This document shows positions 25,410-38,725 of a stretch of DNA of 64,000 nt, one piece after another. A program made the position numbers and the translations under genes. The stretch is from Eleginops maclovinus (lineage: Eukaryota > Chordata > Actinopteri > Perciformes > Eleginopidae): contig NC_086370.1 of the NCBI RefSeq assembly GCF_036324505.1, positions 5,885,453-5,949,452 of the forward strand, in the 5' to 3' direction. Under the pieces are notes generated by a model that did not search any database, was not told the origin of the DNA, and saw only the letters and a list, made by a program, of their open reading frames with translations. Numbering within the stretch: position 1 is the stretch's first letter; each line of letters begins with the position of its first letter.

Positions 25410-28400
25410 CTTTAACTCACTTATACCCACCCACACTCATTTCTAGCCCTCCGGCATTTTACAGTTTCATTTAGTTGATTAAATCATATTTGCTTATGGA
25501 AATTGTTTGAAAATGATATTAATTTGTGATATTCAAAGGAGAATTACTTTCTCATATTAAGGCTGAATCAGACAAAGGCTGAGAGTGACAGGTGATGATA
25601 TTGAACTTTGCTCTGCCTGGGCCGGCCCATGTATCCATGCACACATACACATACAAACACGCAGAAAGGATATAAATTAATGGCATTTCCGTCTCAGGTG
25701 TGTTTCCATACGAATCTGCATCCAAAGTCGGAGGTCAGTTGCTCAGCAGCCAGCAGCTCAACCTTGTGTGGTGTGTCCAGGTGTGTGTAACTGATGCAGC
25801 TCTACTAGACGTAAGCACGGGATGGATCTCCTCCTGAGCCAACTTAACTTATCAGGAACACGGACCAAAAAAATCAGGCTAATTAATTAAGAACAGTATT
25901 AGAAGTAATGGGATATTATAATATAAATTGCTACATTCTGGAACCAATTTAATCCAATTACTGGAACCCCTCATGAATATAATACCTCCAAAATCACTCC
26001 GTCAGAGTCCAAAGGGAGATGTGTCTGACTACTAAGACGGAAAGAAAAGAAAAACGGGAAAAGAATCTGCTCCCTTTTAACGCAACGATGATTTAAATTG
26101 TTGAGAGGAACTGTTAATTTGAGTAATAAACCTAATGATGACTTTTTTTATTTTTTTTCTAATTGACATTTCGACCATTTACAACCTGAGTAGGTTTTGT
26201 TTGAGCTCCCTTGTGCTTGATAAAGACAAATGACTGGAAGGGCTGATTGGTGCTTTTTTTTCACTTAATGGCTTCTACCCAATTTAGAAAATGTCTTAAA
26301 GAGACAAAATAATACTATTCTCAAGCAGTTAAAGTGGAGTGCGTTTTGGAGTAGTGTAATGGGATAAATTGACATTAAGAATCACAGCAACTTTAGAGGC
26401 TCTGAAATGATTTTGTGAGGGATGGATCTACATCACTGCACATAACACTTTAGAACATTTAGAGTTATGTGGCAAGACCCCTACTGATGTTCATAGATAC
26501 AGTATGTTGGAAGGAGTTTTCAGAAACATATTGATTCTTTAATTGAGAGGATCCACACCCTTGAGGAATAAGGGATTACATGTAACAGGATTACGTAATG
26601 AGGTTCCCAAAAAAAAGTAATCAGATTACTGGCACATAAAAAAATGAAATGGGATTAGTAGCAGGATGACAATATTACAATACCTACGATGGTGTTTCAC
26701 TTATACCATCATACCACCTATGGTGCCCTAAAGAAGCTTAGGGCTCCGGAGCAGGCTGGGTGTTCAAGATAAGAGATCAACTTGTGTAAAAGTATTGTCT
26801 ACTAACCAATCAGAGCGCAGTGTGCGGCTATCAAGGCTATGAATTCATATTCCATGCTGAAGGATAGACTGGCAGTACATTGCCTTCTGTATGAATGTGT
26901 ACACTAAATATCGCCATGATGACCCACAGCATAAGTAACCTGAGCAAAGTAATGAAGCATGTTGCACTTGTACATGTACGTATGTATATACAGTATGTGT
27001 TTTACTTATCTGTGTCAACTTCTTGAGCCTTTTGGTACCATTGACCACATCAACAACAGCTACAGGTTACATACTGTGTTACTATTGTTGTTGAAATAGG
27101 ACACACTGCTCACGCTTTTGATTGGTCAAATGCTGCTAGCTCTGCCCCTCACATGTGAACATGCTCGTAGCCAGACTGGGTTAAACCCTTGCTTTACTTA
27201 CCGATTTGATAACCAACATGGTCAGATGGGAGATTGCGTTTGTAAGGGTAAGTTAACAAAAAGTTACTAAGGGCATGTTTAAAAGGATCGTAGACTAAGG
27301 TCTCCTAAAAGTGATATTTCTATACAACAGAACTGCTTTGTCATACGCTTTTAGACAAAAGTGTATTTTGTCCTGGGAAACGTTTGTTTCGCACATCACA
27401 GAAACGTCGCATTGAGGGAGTCTGCATGCGGAGGAAGTTGGATGATCTGGGTCAACGTTGACTCACTTCCTTAATAAGTCTGTAGCTTAAGTTACTTAAT
27501 AAACCTACTTATTTTAGGCCAAATCATGATGCCTGTTCTCAAGCTTAACAAGTATTTTACTTTCCTGAACATGTCAATTGGTGGCGTTTTAGTTTGTATT
27601 TCCTTTCGTTTTCAATGTTTACAATCTGTTATAAACCGCAACTGTGTACAAAATATGCCCCTGACAAAGTGTGATGGACTATGCCGTTTATTTGTATGGA
27701 AATGATATTTCATCAGGGTTTAGGGTTGACCTTTGACTTTGTGCACACGTCTTTAACGTCGGTCAGGTAGATCAAGGACAAGCACTGAAGAAAGTGCCTC
27801 TGAAACTTTCCATAGAAGAAAAATGTAATAATTTTGCAGAGAAAAGCAAAACGTGTTGCTTCTTTAACCAGCAACGATTTCAACCAGGCTTTAATGCATA
27901 TTTAATTGCGTCAACTTTCCCTTTTTTTCTCGATCAAAGCGAGAGGGAAGATCTCGTTAAACGGTGGCATATGGACGTTATTGTGAAATATTGAGAAGTA
28001 TATGAAAGAAGAGCCGTGTATTCCCTGGTGGATCTCTCAGACAATCACGCCACAGAATGAAGCTGAATGAATTGAGGTGCTTGTTATTGTTGAGAAAAAT
28101 CCTCTGCTCCTCAGTAAAGCTATTATCGCATACTACCAAATACAATACAATTTCAGTCAATTCAGGTTTATTGTTACTCTCACAAGCAATTTAGCAGGTA
28201 CTGTAGTGTTGGACGTAACAGAGCAACGTCTCATTGCACCTTTTTCATCAACAAAACACGGATGATGAAATAGCACCCAATGTAATTGTTATGATAGATG
28301 CACTGGAGAGACAACATACACCAATTTTACCAGTCGTTATAATTAGTACGTACTTAACCTTACATGCCTTAAACAGCCTTCTACTACCAATCGCTGTTTC

Positions 28401-29120
28401 TGTCCAGTACTGTAGGAATGACATGAAGTTATCTTTGCCAAAAAAAAGTGATGCACACATTACACTTTCGACTGTTGTTATCATTTTAAATACAATGACA
28501 AGTCTGGTGTTAATTTAAAGAGAAAGATAAAATAGATCTGGTGTGGGAAAGAACATTTCTATTCCAATTGGGTCTTTACAGTACTTTGAAGACCCAACTT
28601 CAAACCTCAAAGCATCACATGTTGCTTTGTTAAAAGCTACTAAAGTCTCGTGTATTTCTCTGGTATACACGGAACTCTACTGATAAAAGTAAGACGTGTT
28701 TTGTTCACTATTTAAGTAATGTACCACAATTCCTGTGTTGTAAAGAAGTCACCATTATTGCTATGGAGTAAATTGAGCAGTCTGCAATGATTTGATTTCA
28801 TAAACAATTGTTTCTAGTTAGCTTGCTAGCCAACAGCGGCTATCGTTACTTCCGTTGAGAGCAGTGCAGCCATGTGCAACTTTGAAAAAGTGTGACATGG
28901 CTGAAAACTAACATAAGTATCCAAATGTAGGCACAGGTAACATGTAACCCATAGCACAAACCCCAGGAACATCATGGGGCTATGACGTATTGACAATATA
29001 ATTAGAACTCACAACCTCCGGGTCTGTCGTGTGATGCCATAGGGCCTCAAATTACTTTCCAATAGTCTTATGTTGGAAATTAGATGTCTTTTGTTTGTTT
29101 TAGGCAGGAAAAACGTTCTG
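25410..29120. other. Non-coding; weak transposon traces
   Basis: No gene seen. At 26570-26650 a GGATTACATGTAACAGG block and a CAGATTACTGG block are traces of a GATTAC/GTTAC-rich fish transposon. Inverted CCAATCA-containing blocks at about 26806 and 27115 may be arms of another old element. Near 28155 a segment reading TCAATTCAGGTTTATTG looks like the reverse of a retroelement tail. None is complete. Confidence 0.4.
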
Positions 29121-29128
29121 GTACAAAC

Positions 29129-29205
29129 ATTTAAAGGGGCCTTATTATGCTTTTGGGGGGTTTTCCCTTTCCTGTAGTGTGTTATATAAGCTTTTGTGTC
29201 AGTTG
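29129..29205 (+). mobile_element. TTAA-type MITE, 5' fragment
   Basis: TTTAAAGGGGCCTTATTATGC followed by TTTTCCCTTTCCTGTAGTG and TTATATAAGCTTTTGTG. It matches the start of the fragment at 50644-50757. A TTAA lies at the left edge. Only the first 70 bp or so are retained. Confidence 0.65.
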
Positions 29206-29759
29206 CAGGCTGGTGAATGCTGAATATCCAGGTAAATGTACTTCTGTTTTGCTTGTATGCGCCTACTTTTAACCCCCATATGAATAAATGGGGTCCCACC
29301 CTCAATGCTGTATCAAGTCACCTTCTGAATTATACAGCCCAACTTCATAATGTAAACCAAACTTTTGTGCGGTCTCCCTGACGATAATCCCTGACCTGCA
29401 TGTTCACACTTCACATACCTTTTCAAAGCCATGGTTGTAAATTAACACTTTCTTTTTCGTTTGTTGAAAGACTTTGTTGCCTGTCAAGTTTGTCACACTT
29501 AATCTCTGTTAAATGCCGACTCCTCTGAGAAATCCTTTACTGAAACTCCATTAGTGTTTGTGATTAAAGTCATTTTTAGCACAGGTCTTTGGCATCAGGC
29601 AAAGAGGTGAATCTGCGTTTGATGCGTCTGGTTTCTGGCCACATTTTCAGCCATGTTCAGCGTTAATCACATCAATGCAAGCCTTTAGTAAGATGTGTGC
29701 AAAAGGTGTGCATGTGTCCAACGATTACTAACATACGAGCTAGCCAAGTGGCTTCACTG

Positions 29760-30130
29760 AGCACTGTTGACTGTGTGTGTGTGAGGCAGTGTGTTTAATG
29801 ATGTGTTATTTATGTGTGTGTGTAGGAGTGGATTTGGCCCTCTCTCCTTTGTGATTGTGACTTTATTAAAGGTGTTTGTTCTGTCGGATGGCAGAGACAC
29901 AGAGGAAGCTAAAATAGAAAGCGCATAATCTGCACATTATACACATCATGTGTCAAAATATAGAAGAGTGATTTATGCGACAATCCCAATCCATGACATT
30001 TTGCCGCTTTATGGTATCAGACTGTAATGATAAATATCATTTATTATAAGCATGGCATAAAATTACCATGAGCTAGTAGCCAAATGCTGCTGGAATGAGG
30101 ATTTGGGTGTTTATCTTTCAATTCTTTCAT
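29760..30130. promoter_or_regulatory. Candidate conserved non-coding island
   Basis: Contains TCCTTTGTGATTG (SOX-like), GCGCATAATC, and a perfect 7 bp inverted pair AATGATA-AA-TATCATT at 30026-30041 followed by TTATTATAAG. Unique sequence with regulatory texture; function inferred. Confidence 0.32.
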
Positions 30131-30738
30131 CCCAGGGAACATTGTAAAAATATCCAATGAGACATTTAAGCTAATGTTGACTCTTATGAGTCTAGAAAAC
30201 ACAATGTTAGTGATGATGTTGGCTCTTTCAAAAGTTTCCTTTATTAGGTAAACCGTGAAAGTTAACTGTATGTTAAACTCTGTATTCTAAACCTCCTTAT
30301 AATGTCTTCTTCAGCTGTAAACATATTTTCAGAATCATTCTTGGCAAGTGTGTCTCCAAATTTCACAAGTATATACCTTTTATAAAAGCAATGCACTTTT
30401 TGTGGAGTTTATGCAAATATAAACTCCACAAAAGGACAGACACTCAGGCCCAATTCCAACCACACCCTACTGGAGTCCATCACTGAGTGAGAATCACAGC
30501 TGAATGAGGCTCCCTTCTTCCAGGTGGAGGGAAACAGCTGCAAGCTTTGGGAAAAAAATACAAAGTAACATGAAGTTGTTAAAATCTGTATGTCAATATT
30601 AAACGTCTATCTTGTTTTGTGGTTTATCAGCTAATGTGTGCACGGAACTATTGGTAAAAAGCGAGTATCATGACGAACACACACAGCCTTGGGTCCGGTC
30701 AAGTAGAACAGCAGGTGAAGTCAGGTGTGATACAGACC

Positions 30739-30965
30739 CTTTGGTTCAAACGGGCCCTATTTATAAGTGTTATATAGGTTTTAGTGCATGTAAATGGTCT
30801 GCAAAGGCTGAAATCCCAATTTTCCCTCCAGAGATAGTGTCTCTCCCACACACTCCACCCCCACTGCCTGAAACGCCTCCATTGGACTCCTTGGTTTACT
30901 TCAGGAACATAATGACATCACTATGTAACACTCTGAGCCTATTGGGTAGCGCTCAAAGACATTGT
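30739..30965 (+). mobile_element. TTAA-type MITE, partial
   Basis: Shares GGGCCCTATTTATAAG, GTAAATGGTCTGCAAAGGCT, ACGCCTCCATTGGACTCC and TATGTAACACTCTGAGCC with the copy at 38941-39372. It has the 5' half only and lacks the far terminus. Confidence 0.72.
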
Positions 30966-30969
30966 TATT

Positions 30970-31480
30970 TTCCTAAGTAAAGAGTATTGGATGGCAATGC
31001 TGAACACTCTTAAGAAAGCAAGAAAGAACATAAACACACTTTTGACTGAATGTGTTCAACTGGAATGGAAGTTTCGTAGACATTTTCAAGCAACGACTCC
31101 ATCATCTCCATGTCTGTTTGCTTAGTTTTCTTTGACATAATTAATTTAAACCTGGATAGAATAACTGACATAGTGTCATTACATTTACATTACATTTAAT
31201 TGAGCAGGTAGCTTTAATACAATATTCACAGCCATCTGTAGGAGTGATGCGAACGTGCCTGACAGGATCGTCAGTGAGAACGGTGTCAGAAATGATGTTG
31301 AGTTAAATGTTAAAAAAAAGACCTCCTTTTATGTATAAACTCTGAAACAAACTCATTTACCCAGTTAGATTTTCTCTCCTGAAGTGCATTTTCAAAAGCA
31401 TTTCATTGCACTTTCTTGATTTGATCACACACCTGAGATAACCCTGCTTTTTAAACCCCTCTCTCCGTGGTGATCACCGG
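30970..31480. other. Non-coding; possible degenerate MITE trace
   Basis: At about 31178-31230, CATTACATTTACATTACATT followed by GAGCAGGTAGCTTTAAT resembles a diverged copy of a common fish element ending in ...CATTTAGCAGACGCTTTTA. Too diverged to be sure. Confidence 0.3.
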
Positions 31481-31790
31481 CCCTGCTGCAGTACACCTCG
31501 CATGCTGGACGCCCAGAAATGATGGCATGTAATTGAGCTGCTGTAATTTGTAGTGATTGACCCAGAGGGCTAGCTATTAGCAATTGTCAGCAGTAATGAT
31601 AGATCCCTTTAGCATTACAGAGCCGTCCCCAGTGTCCGCACCCGCTTAACTTGTTATTTATAGATCATGTCAGGCCTGTAATAAACATAAAGCATAAAAC
31701 TGCAGCTAATGTGCTGCTAATGAAATCTGGACACGAGCAACTTTATGAATTGAAATAACTCACTGGACTGTTTCACTGACGCTGGGTGCC
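31480..31790. promoter_or_regulatory. Strong candidate conserved non-coding island
   Basis: Among the most enhancer-like sequence in the window: TAGCTATTAGCAATTGTCAG (MEIS-like TGTCA), GCAGTAATGATAG, TTTAGCATTAC, GTTATTTATAG and GCTAATGTGCTGCTAATG, all within about 200 bp without repeats. No open frame of interest. The role is inference. Confidence 0.38.
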
Positions 31791-31810
31791 TCTAACTCAT
31801 AAAAGGTTAG

Positions 31811-31934
<124 letters not shown>

Positions 31935-31939
31935 AGTTC

Positions 31940-33720
31940 CCTTGCTCATCTGCAAGGTGTAGATGTACAGTATATGGCAGCAGAACTATAAAGCACACAA
32001 CGGGAATGGAGTGCCGTGCCAAACTCTGATAAGTGGTTGAAATTATTACATTCAGTCTTGTTTTTCAGTCGAAAAGCATGACTTCCATTTACTTCACTTG
32101 TGTGAGGAGTGCATGACAAGGGAACCATGCTGGATCCGTGAATCGGTGGTTTGTATCCAAAACATATTAGAACAGTTTATGCCAAACATTCAACCTTCAA
32201 AAAGGATGCAAAAAATGAATAAATCTGAATTAATTAATCATTTGAATGGCTTTAATAACCTTAACTCAGCTGGTGCTGCCATAACTGTGTTAAACTGTCA
32301 TCAGCTATTAAAGTATGTTAAAAGATATGTGTTTATCATGATCAATTTAACACAAGTAATGATAACATAAAATAAAGAAATACAAAAATAAATTATAGAT
32401 TCAATTAAAATAACTTTATAATTACAAATTATATTACATTTATACTGTTAAAATACAAATATGTAAATACATGATTTCTACCTTTACTATGTGCTGTTTG
32501 AATAAAATGATACTAAATGACATTTCTTCAATTCCAAGTACTTTTTGAAAGTAATTGAAATATGTTTAAATAGGAGAGAGGAGTGATGTGATATTAACCA
32601 AATGTCTATTACTATAGGTTACTAAAACTCCAACTGCAATTTACTGCAAGAAATTCTTCAAATATTGTTATAATCTCAGATCTCAGTTTAGCAACCAGAT
32701 CCTAGGTCTTGCTTAAAATTCCCTCGATATCAGTTATGTTGACATACTTGACATTAGTCATTATTTTGCAGCGAATAAGTTCAAATAATTGTCAAGGAAG
32801 TCACTTTATGTTAAATTGGGAGGCCAGAGGACTTTCACATGATCTTCAACATATACATTTTTAGAAAATGTAATGGGGGGCGGGGTCGGTTTGAGATTAG
32901 AGTGGATCATTTCTAAGATTGAGACAAAACTATGTCAAGAAGTGCTCAAAAGTAACTGATCAGTACAAACGCAATTCTCAGTCATTTTATAAGTAATAAG
33001 CTAGAGATTTTTTAGTTGATGACAATGCACACACATTTATGCATTTCACATTTTCCTTTTGTGCAAATATTCTGAGTGGTTTCATTTGTTGGCTAAAATC
33101 TCTTGATGCAGAATCTTTCAAAAGTATACTTTTTCAAGATCGACCTGGCCAAGAAAGCAGCATGAGCAATGTTACAACAAACACAAACAACACAGGCAGA
33201 GAAAACACAAATGAAATGGTAAAATAGCCAGTCAGTATGGAAATAAAAGGAACTGTTAAAAAGTATAAACACAAAGACAACTTCAGTTAGTGGATATAAG
33301 AGCAACCACAACAATCAAGAGTATTTGGTTCTTTGCCCTTTAAAATGGACGTGAACTCCCCCATAGTGATTACATGTGATGGTTTCAGCTCCGTCTGTAC
33401 ATTATTCCAGGCAGAAGGGGCAGCACATTTAAAAGCTTTTTTCCCTACTTCTGTTTCTTTTGGAAGTAAAATCTGTATACAATCATGGTAGCGTAGGCCA
33501 TATACTGTACATTATGTTTTGTACACATATATGTGCACAGATAAGAAGGAAGCTGCCCAAGAAGAGATGTATATATAAAACCAAACCAATGATCTGCAAG
33601 CATACAGAGATGGTCATTTAGCAGCAGCGTACAAAGTACAATGGTGTTCCCACGATATCCAAATCCAGTGACAAAATGTAATGCAAATGGCAACTGGGAT
33701 AATTGTGTCTGAATTCAATA
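31940..33720. other. AT-rich non-coding; possible old repeat near 33360-33690
   Basis: Mostly AT-rich and uninformative. The part around 33390-33690 (from ATTATTCCAGGCAGAAGGGG onward) has the feel of a diverged multicopy fish retroelement segment, but I cannot align it to anything with confidence. Confidence 0.35.
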
Positions 33721-33727
33721 GGGCTTC

Positions 33728-33888
33728 TGTATACCCAACTTGATAGAGGGCAGCCGTTATACTGGGTCTTGGTCCCCATCGCTAAAGACCCAGGTTTGGA
33801 TACAGACTGGGACCATTTGCTGCGTGACATCCCATCTGTCTCCCCCTTTTTCAACTCTGTCTCAACAAATATCTTTGAAAATACTTTG
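33728..33888 (+). mobile_element. tRNA-derived SINE, diverged
   Basis: Same family as 17284-17442. A degenerate A-box region is followed by GGGTCTTGGTCCCCAT, a B-box-like AGGTTTGGATAC, the body CCATTTGCTGCGTGACATCC and a tail with ATATCTTTGAAAA. More diverged than its sister copy. Confidence 0.65.
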
Positions 33889-33889
33889 G

Positions 33890-34845
33890 GTGAAAAGCAA
33901 CACTTTCCAATAATTTTTGAAGTTGAGATACACACAGGAAAAGTCCCCATGAGCAGTTTGATCACTCGGTAAGCGTTTGTGTATGTAGACGTTGGGTTCA
34001 GACGTTGGGTTCTGTGTGCGCCGTAAAATCTGTTGCTGTCCACGCCGTCTAGTGTTTACCCTGTGTGTCTCCATTGCGCACATTTGAATACAATTGTGTG
34101 TGAATGTGTGTGTGACTCTCCTGCTGCCTCCCCCCCCCCATCTTATTGCTTTCTTGAAATCCTGTTGATTCGCCCAGTCCCCGAGGCTAGAGACGCATAC
34201 ACAGCAGATGTTCCACTGAAAAGGCCATGAATGTTTAATCATTTGTGTTATTGATGCTGCCTTTTTGTTTGTTAGCAAGTGTGAGCGACTGTTAGGGTCT
34301 TATATCTCTATTTTTGCATGTTGTACATTCATCTGTGCATGTGTCTGAGTTTACAAACAGCAGTCTTTTTATTTTCTCTATGTAAAAAAAAAGCTCTTTT
34401 ACCTCACGTAACCTGCAATGGATTAATAATGGAGTCTATTAAAAATGTTATTAAGGATCATTATGGAGTGTGCTCTGATCAGGGTGGGGAGGGTGACATT
34501 AAACATGTATCCTCTTACAATAACAATGAAACACATGAGCACATACTACAGTTTGAAAAAGCAGAAATACAATCTGAGCTGACAGAAAATGCTCCATTTT
34601 AGTTTAATGCAAACAGTTCAGCTCACACACACTATGTTATGAACATATAGGTTCACCTGCTGAAATAAAAACAGAACAAATTAACCGAAAAAAGTGAAAT
34701 ATTCAAAGCAGATTCAGGCATTAGGTGTATGAATTCACACTTAAAATATTAGCCTACAGAACAGAACAGCTGACAGAGGAGAGAGAACATCTGATCCTTT
34801 ACAACAAACACTAGATGATCTTTTTAGTAACATTGTAATCCTGCT
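33890..34845. other. Non-coding, nothing recognised
   Basis: Contains a nine-C run near 34131 and AT-rich sequence. No coding or repeat homology that I can support. Confidence 0.5.
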
Positions 34846-34854
34846 AGTAATCCC

Positions 34855-35465
<611 letters not shown>

Positions 35466-35599
35466 CTCAATGTTTCAAACATTCCATGAACGCGCTCACA
35501 AAGCAATCTTTTTTTAACATTTTTTTTTATCAAACAGAAAGTTAAACCCTACTTTCCGCTGATCACGGATGAACAAACCAGGCTCCGTCTCTAAACTGT

Positions 35600-35765
35600 G
35601 ATTTGTTGGACTTAAAGCTGCTGTTTTAGTATTTGAGCTGACAGCCAGATTTGATCATAATTAGACAGCATGCCGTGGGCTTTGATTGGCACGGTAATTG
35701 GATTGTCATTGGGGCTGAAAAGCTATTATCTTAGGATCATGCCCCATGAAATTTGTTGGAAAAAC
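35600..35765. promoter_or_regulatory. Strong candidate conserved non-coding island
   Basis: Contains TTTGATCATAATTAGACAG, GGGCTTTGATTGGCACG (TCF/LEF-like and PBX-like overlap), GGTAATTGG and GATTGTCATTGG (MEIS/PBX-like). Non-repetitive and compact. Enhancer function is inferred from motif density. Confidence 0.37.
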
Positions 35766-35769
35766 TTCT

Positions 35770-36520
35770 GTGGCCGTCATTAAGTCGGCCATCTTGGGGG
35801 CCTTTACAAATGAGCTTTTTTTTTTGCGGCAAGAAGAAGAGAGGAGGAGGCAAAAAAAGAAAAACAAAAGGTACCTGTACACCGCTGGGACCCTTGGATC
35901 CTTCGAATCACAGCGAAAGACAATCTGGGCACTATTGATTAATGATATTAGTGTAGCAGGTAGCGCTAAGTCGAAAAAGCGGCATGCTGGGTTATTGCCC
36001 TTCGCTCTCGCCTACTCGCCAGTAACAGAGTTGGGGGGGGGGTGAGTGAGTCAAGGAATGGGATAATGAGAGAGAAGGAGTGCAGAGGAGGGGGAGAGAT
36101 GGGAGGAAAAGGGGGAAACTGCAGGGTGGCTTTTCATTTGCAATTGTTTATGTAAAGTATCAGGTGTGGTGCCCATTTCAGAGGAATAAGTAGCAATATG
36201 AGGTAATGGAAATGAGAATAGAGATGTGAGAGGCAAAATAGGAGGCAATTCTCAAGGCTGTTTCACAATTAAGTCAACTTGAGAACATCAAAAAAACACC
36301 ATCGACTCGGAGTTTTGTCACATCCTCTGTTTGTTTTCTTTGCACTCCAGGGATCACAAGTTGAAGAAACCCCACTTTCCTCCAGTCTCTGATTATTTTA
36401 TCAGTAATAAGATGCCACAAATTACAAGCAATGGCGCGCTTGTGGCATCGTTGACGGCTGCTGGTGCCGACTAGTCTGCTCAGACTTTTTATAATACACT
36501 TTAAACTGTGACCTTTCAAT
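35770..36520. promoter_or_regulatory. Possible regulatory sequence around a G-rich tract
   Basis: 35890-36010 has CTATTGATTAATGATATTAG. A G9 run near 36031 starts a purine-rich stretch (36030-36120). 36340-36480 has CTGATTATTTTATCAGTAAT, containing a partial inverted repeat, and ACAAATTACAAGC. Suggestive only. Confidence 0.25.
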
Positions 36521-36579
36521 GAGACCGGAGAGATTTAATTTTGCCAGAATACTAAGGCTCAATATATGTGCAATTTACA

Positions 36580-36765
36580 CTTTATTATTTACAATATATA
36601 CACAATATGTAACAATTTGTTAGCGTTATTGGCTATTACAATTATTTGATGTTCATTTACTAGCTATTCTTGTTTCCTTTAGCCTTTAATCTGCCTTTTA
36701 TCCGTACCTTTCTGCCTTGACTCCCCCACTGTGGGACGAATAAAGGCTATCTGATTCTGTAAATC
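36580..36765 (+). mobile_element. LINE-type 3' tail fragment
   Basis: CACTGTGGGACGAATAAAGG followed by CTATCTGATTCTG, after TTAATCTGCCTTTTATCCG. Same tail as at 14735-14886 and at the L1-split copy at 53050-54125. Confidence 0.5.
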
Positions 36766-37709
36766 ATTTCGACTTTATATCTAACATCAAAGCTTGTAGC
36801 ATTGAAGCGCAAAATAAAAAGAAGAATTCTAAATCTGTGTGTGCGTTTATTTGTTTCTATGTGAATGTGTGTCTTTGTGTGTGTACTGTCTCGATGCCTC
36901 AGGCAAATGGCTCCAAAATTGACATTCCCAACCCTCAAGGGCAACCCCTGTGCTGTAAATCCTCCAGGGGCCGAGAGGTGACTACACACTGTTTCCACAC
37001 AGAACAAACGATGACATTAATGTACTTAAATATAACACTGTGTCACGCGTTAGGGAGCATTACAGTATGTTATGCTGCTTCATCCATTAGACCGAGGGGG
37101 AGGGTGTGTTTGTGTGTTCCCAAATGTACTAACAGGGTTGGTACTTTGAAAATGTATTCTGTTACAGTTTCATATCAAACAATGTAATCAGTAACCTCAT
37201 TTAAGAATCTTATTACATGTGAAAGTAGTGTATCTTGATTACTTTACATTACTTATGGATTACATCAATATCAAATGCAATGCAAATAAATACAAACAAA
37301 ACTAAATGTAACTGTGATGTTTTTGACTTATGGGCATTACGTAAGACACAGGAACAATGTGACCTTAGAAAAGAAGAAAGCAAAATATTTAAAATCAAAA
37401 ATGGGTCATTCAGAACGCGGTATAGCTCTATTGAAAGAGATGGGGGTCCATATATTGGGGGCTTGGTTCCCTGATCAAATCAAGCATGGGACCACCTGAC
37501 GCATCGTCTCGCTGTTTCAATGCACTGGTTGCCCCCCAAAAATCTAAAAGGATCAAATCTGTCATGTTAAATTATAGACTAGGCCTACAGAATGGTTTAG
37601 TTAACACTTGCTGTTTTAGTAAATCAGGGTTCTCCCTACTGCTTAGAATAAAGATATTACACACATGATGAAAGTAGCCTAAAATGAAAAGCAGAAAGAA
37701 AATTCAGGC

Positions 37710-37918
37710 AGAACTGAAAAAACTGAAACGTTGTCTTTAATTACATGTATTATGTCAACAGGTTGCACACAACAATATTAAATTAGTAGAAGGCAATAAT
37801 ATTAAGTTCAGATAGGTTCAACCTAATACTATTGCTTTCCACTAACCTAATACATTTATGAGCAACCTGTTGACACAATACATTTAATTAAAGACAATGT
37901 TTCAGGCTTTTCAGTGAG
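37710..37918. mobile_element. Palindromic MITE, second copy
   Basis: Starts ACTGAAAAAACTGAAACG and ends with the inverse through ACAATGTTTCAGG and TTTTCAGTGA. The arms share the CTTTAATTA and TGTCAACAGGTTGC blocks in inverted order over about 60 bp. Same family as 7653-7869. Confidence 0.78.
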
Positions 37919-38089
37919 TATGTCTATCTATAATTAATGTCACTTTAAATGTGTTGTACCTTTGTAATCCAGCAATTAATCTCCTGTTTAAAAATGTACC
38001 AGTAGTCTGATTACACACGTGTTAATGTTAAAAACTGTTATGATGAATTATATGTATTCCATGACCATATTTTCACACATTTCACATTT

Positions 38090-38212
38090 CTAAGCAATAT
38101 TATTAATTTCAACCTAATACTTTTTATTGAAATCACCTAACCTAATAAAGTTAATTGGAATTTGTTGACATAATACATTGATTAAACTCAACGTTTCAGT
38201 TTTCTCAGCGTA
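38090..38212. mobile_element. Palindromic MITE, right-half copy
   Basis: Holds only the right side: TTCAACCTAATAC, TTGTTGACATAATACATTG, CAACGTTTCAGTTTTCTCAG and the terminal CGTA. The left arm is missing. Confidence 0.7.
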
Positions 38213-38369
38213 TAAGAGAATTCAGTTACTTCTTTTTTGTTTCTGATTACGTAATCCCGTTGCTCCCCAAGTGTGTAATACCTCTGGTTTATGATACTGT
38301 CAGTACATAACAGAATGTTTTGCGTGTGTTGAAGCGAGTTAAAAAAAGCAGGTTTAACACATGAGGAAA

Positions 38370-38725
38370 TGTTTGGTCATGCTGTTAGCAGCTCCCCGTG
38401 TTCCCCCTCTCTTCCATTGTGTCTGTGGGTGAAAGTTTCCATGCAGGCACTGTTGATCATGGCCTATCAAGTGTCATCTGATTTGCATTCAGTGGACGCG
38501 TCATTATTCACAACATTTGATGTCCACAAAAACACATTAGACCTCTCTGTTTCGATGCCGAGTGGCGTTGGCCGCGGCCACCCAGACATCATTTGTGAGC
38601 CCAAATAGTCCAAATGTAAATTGATATGTAAGAGAATGCCCCATTAACTTTTTCATTAATGGTTATAATGCATTCTGAGTGTCATCCGCGGGGCGGTGCG
38701 CTTCCCTGAGCATGGCCACACACAC
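38370..38725. promoter_or_regulatory. Candidate conserved non-coding island
   Basis: Includes CACTGTTGATCATGGCC, GATTTGCATTCAG (octamer-like), CGTCATTATTCAC, a palindromic GCCGCGGC, and TTAACTTTTTCATTAATGG. Unique sequence with mixed GC. Regulatory role inferred. Confidence 0.3.

Larger units (their letters stand above)
37128..38275. mobile_element. Composite: GTTAC-type transposon with nested MITEs
   Basis: The left part (37128-37265) reads CAGGGTTGGTACTTTG, then CTGTTACAG, GTAATCAGTAAC and TTGATTACTTTACATTACTT. The right part (38213-38275) reads CAGTTACTTCTTTTTTG, GATTACGTAATCCCGTTGC, CCCCAAG. These look like the two ends of one old element. A full palindromic MITE (37710-37918) and a half MITE (38090-38212) lie between them. 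That the two ends belong together is inferred. Confidence 0.45.

Noticed and set aside
33618..34278. Two minus-strand frames of 141 and 138 codons
   Set aside because: They overlap a SINE and simple C-rich sequence and show no protein family features.
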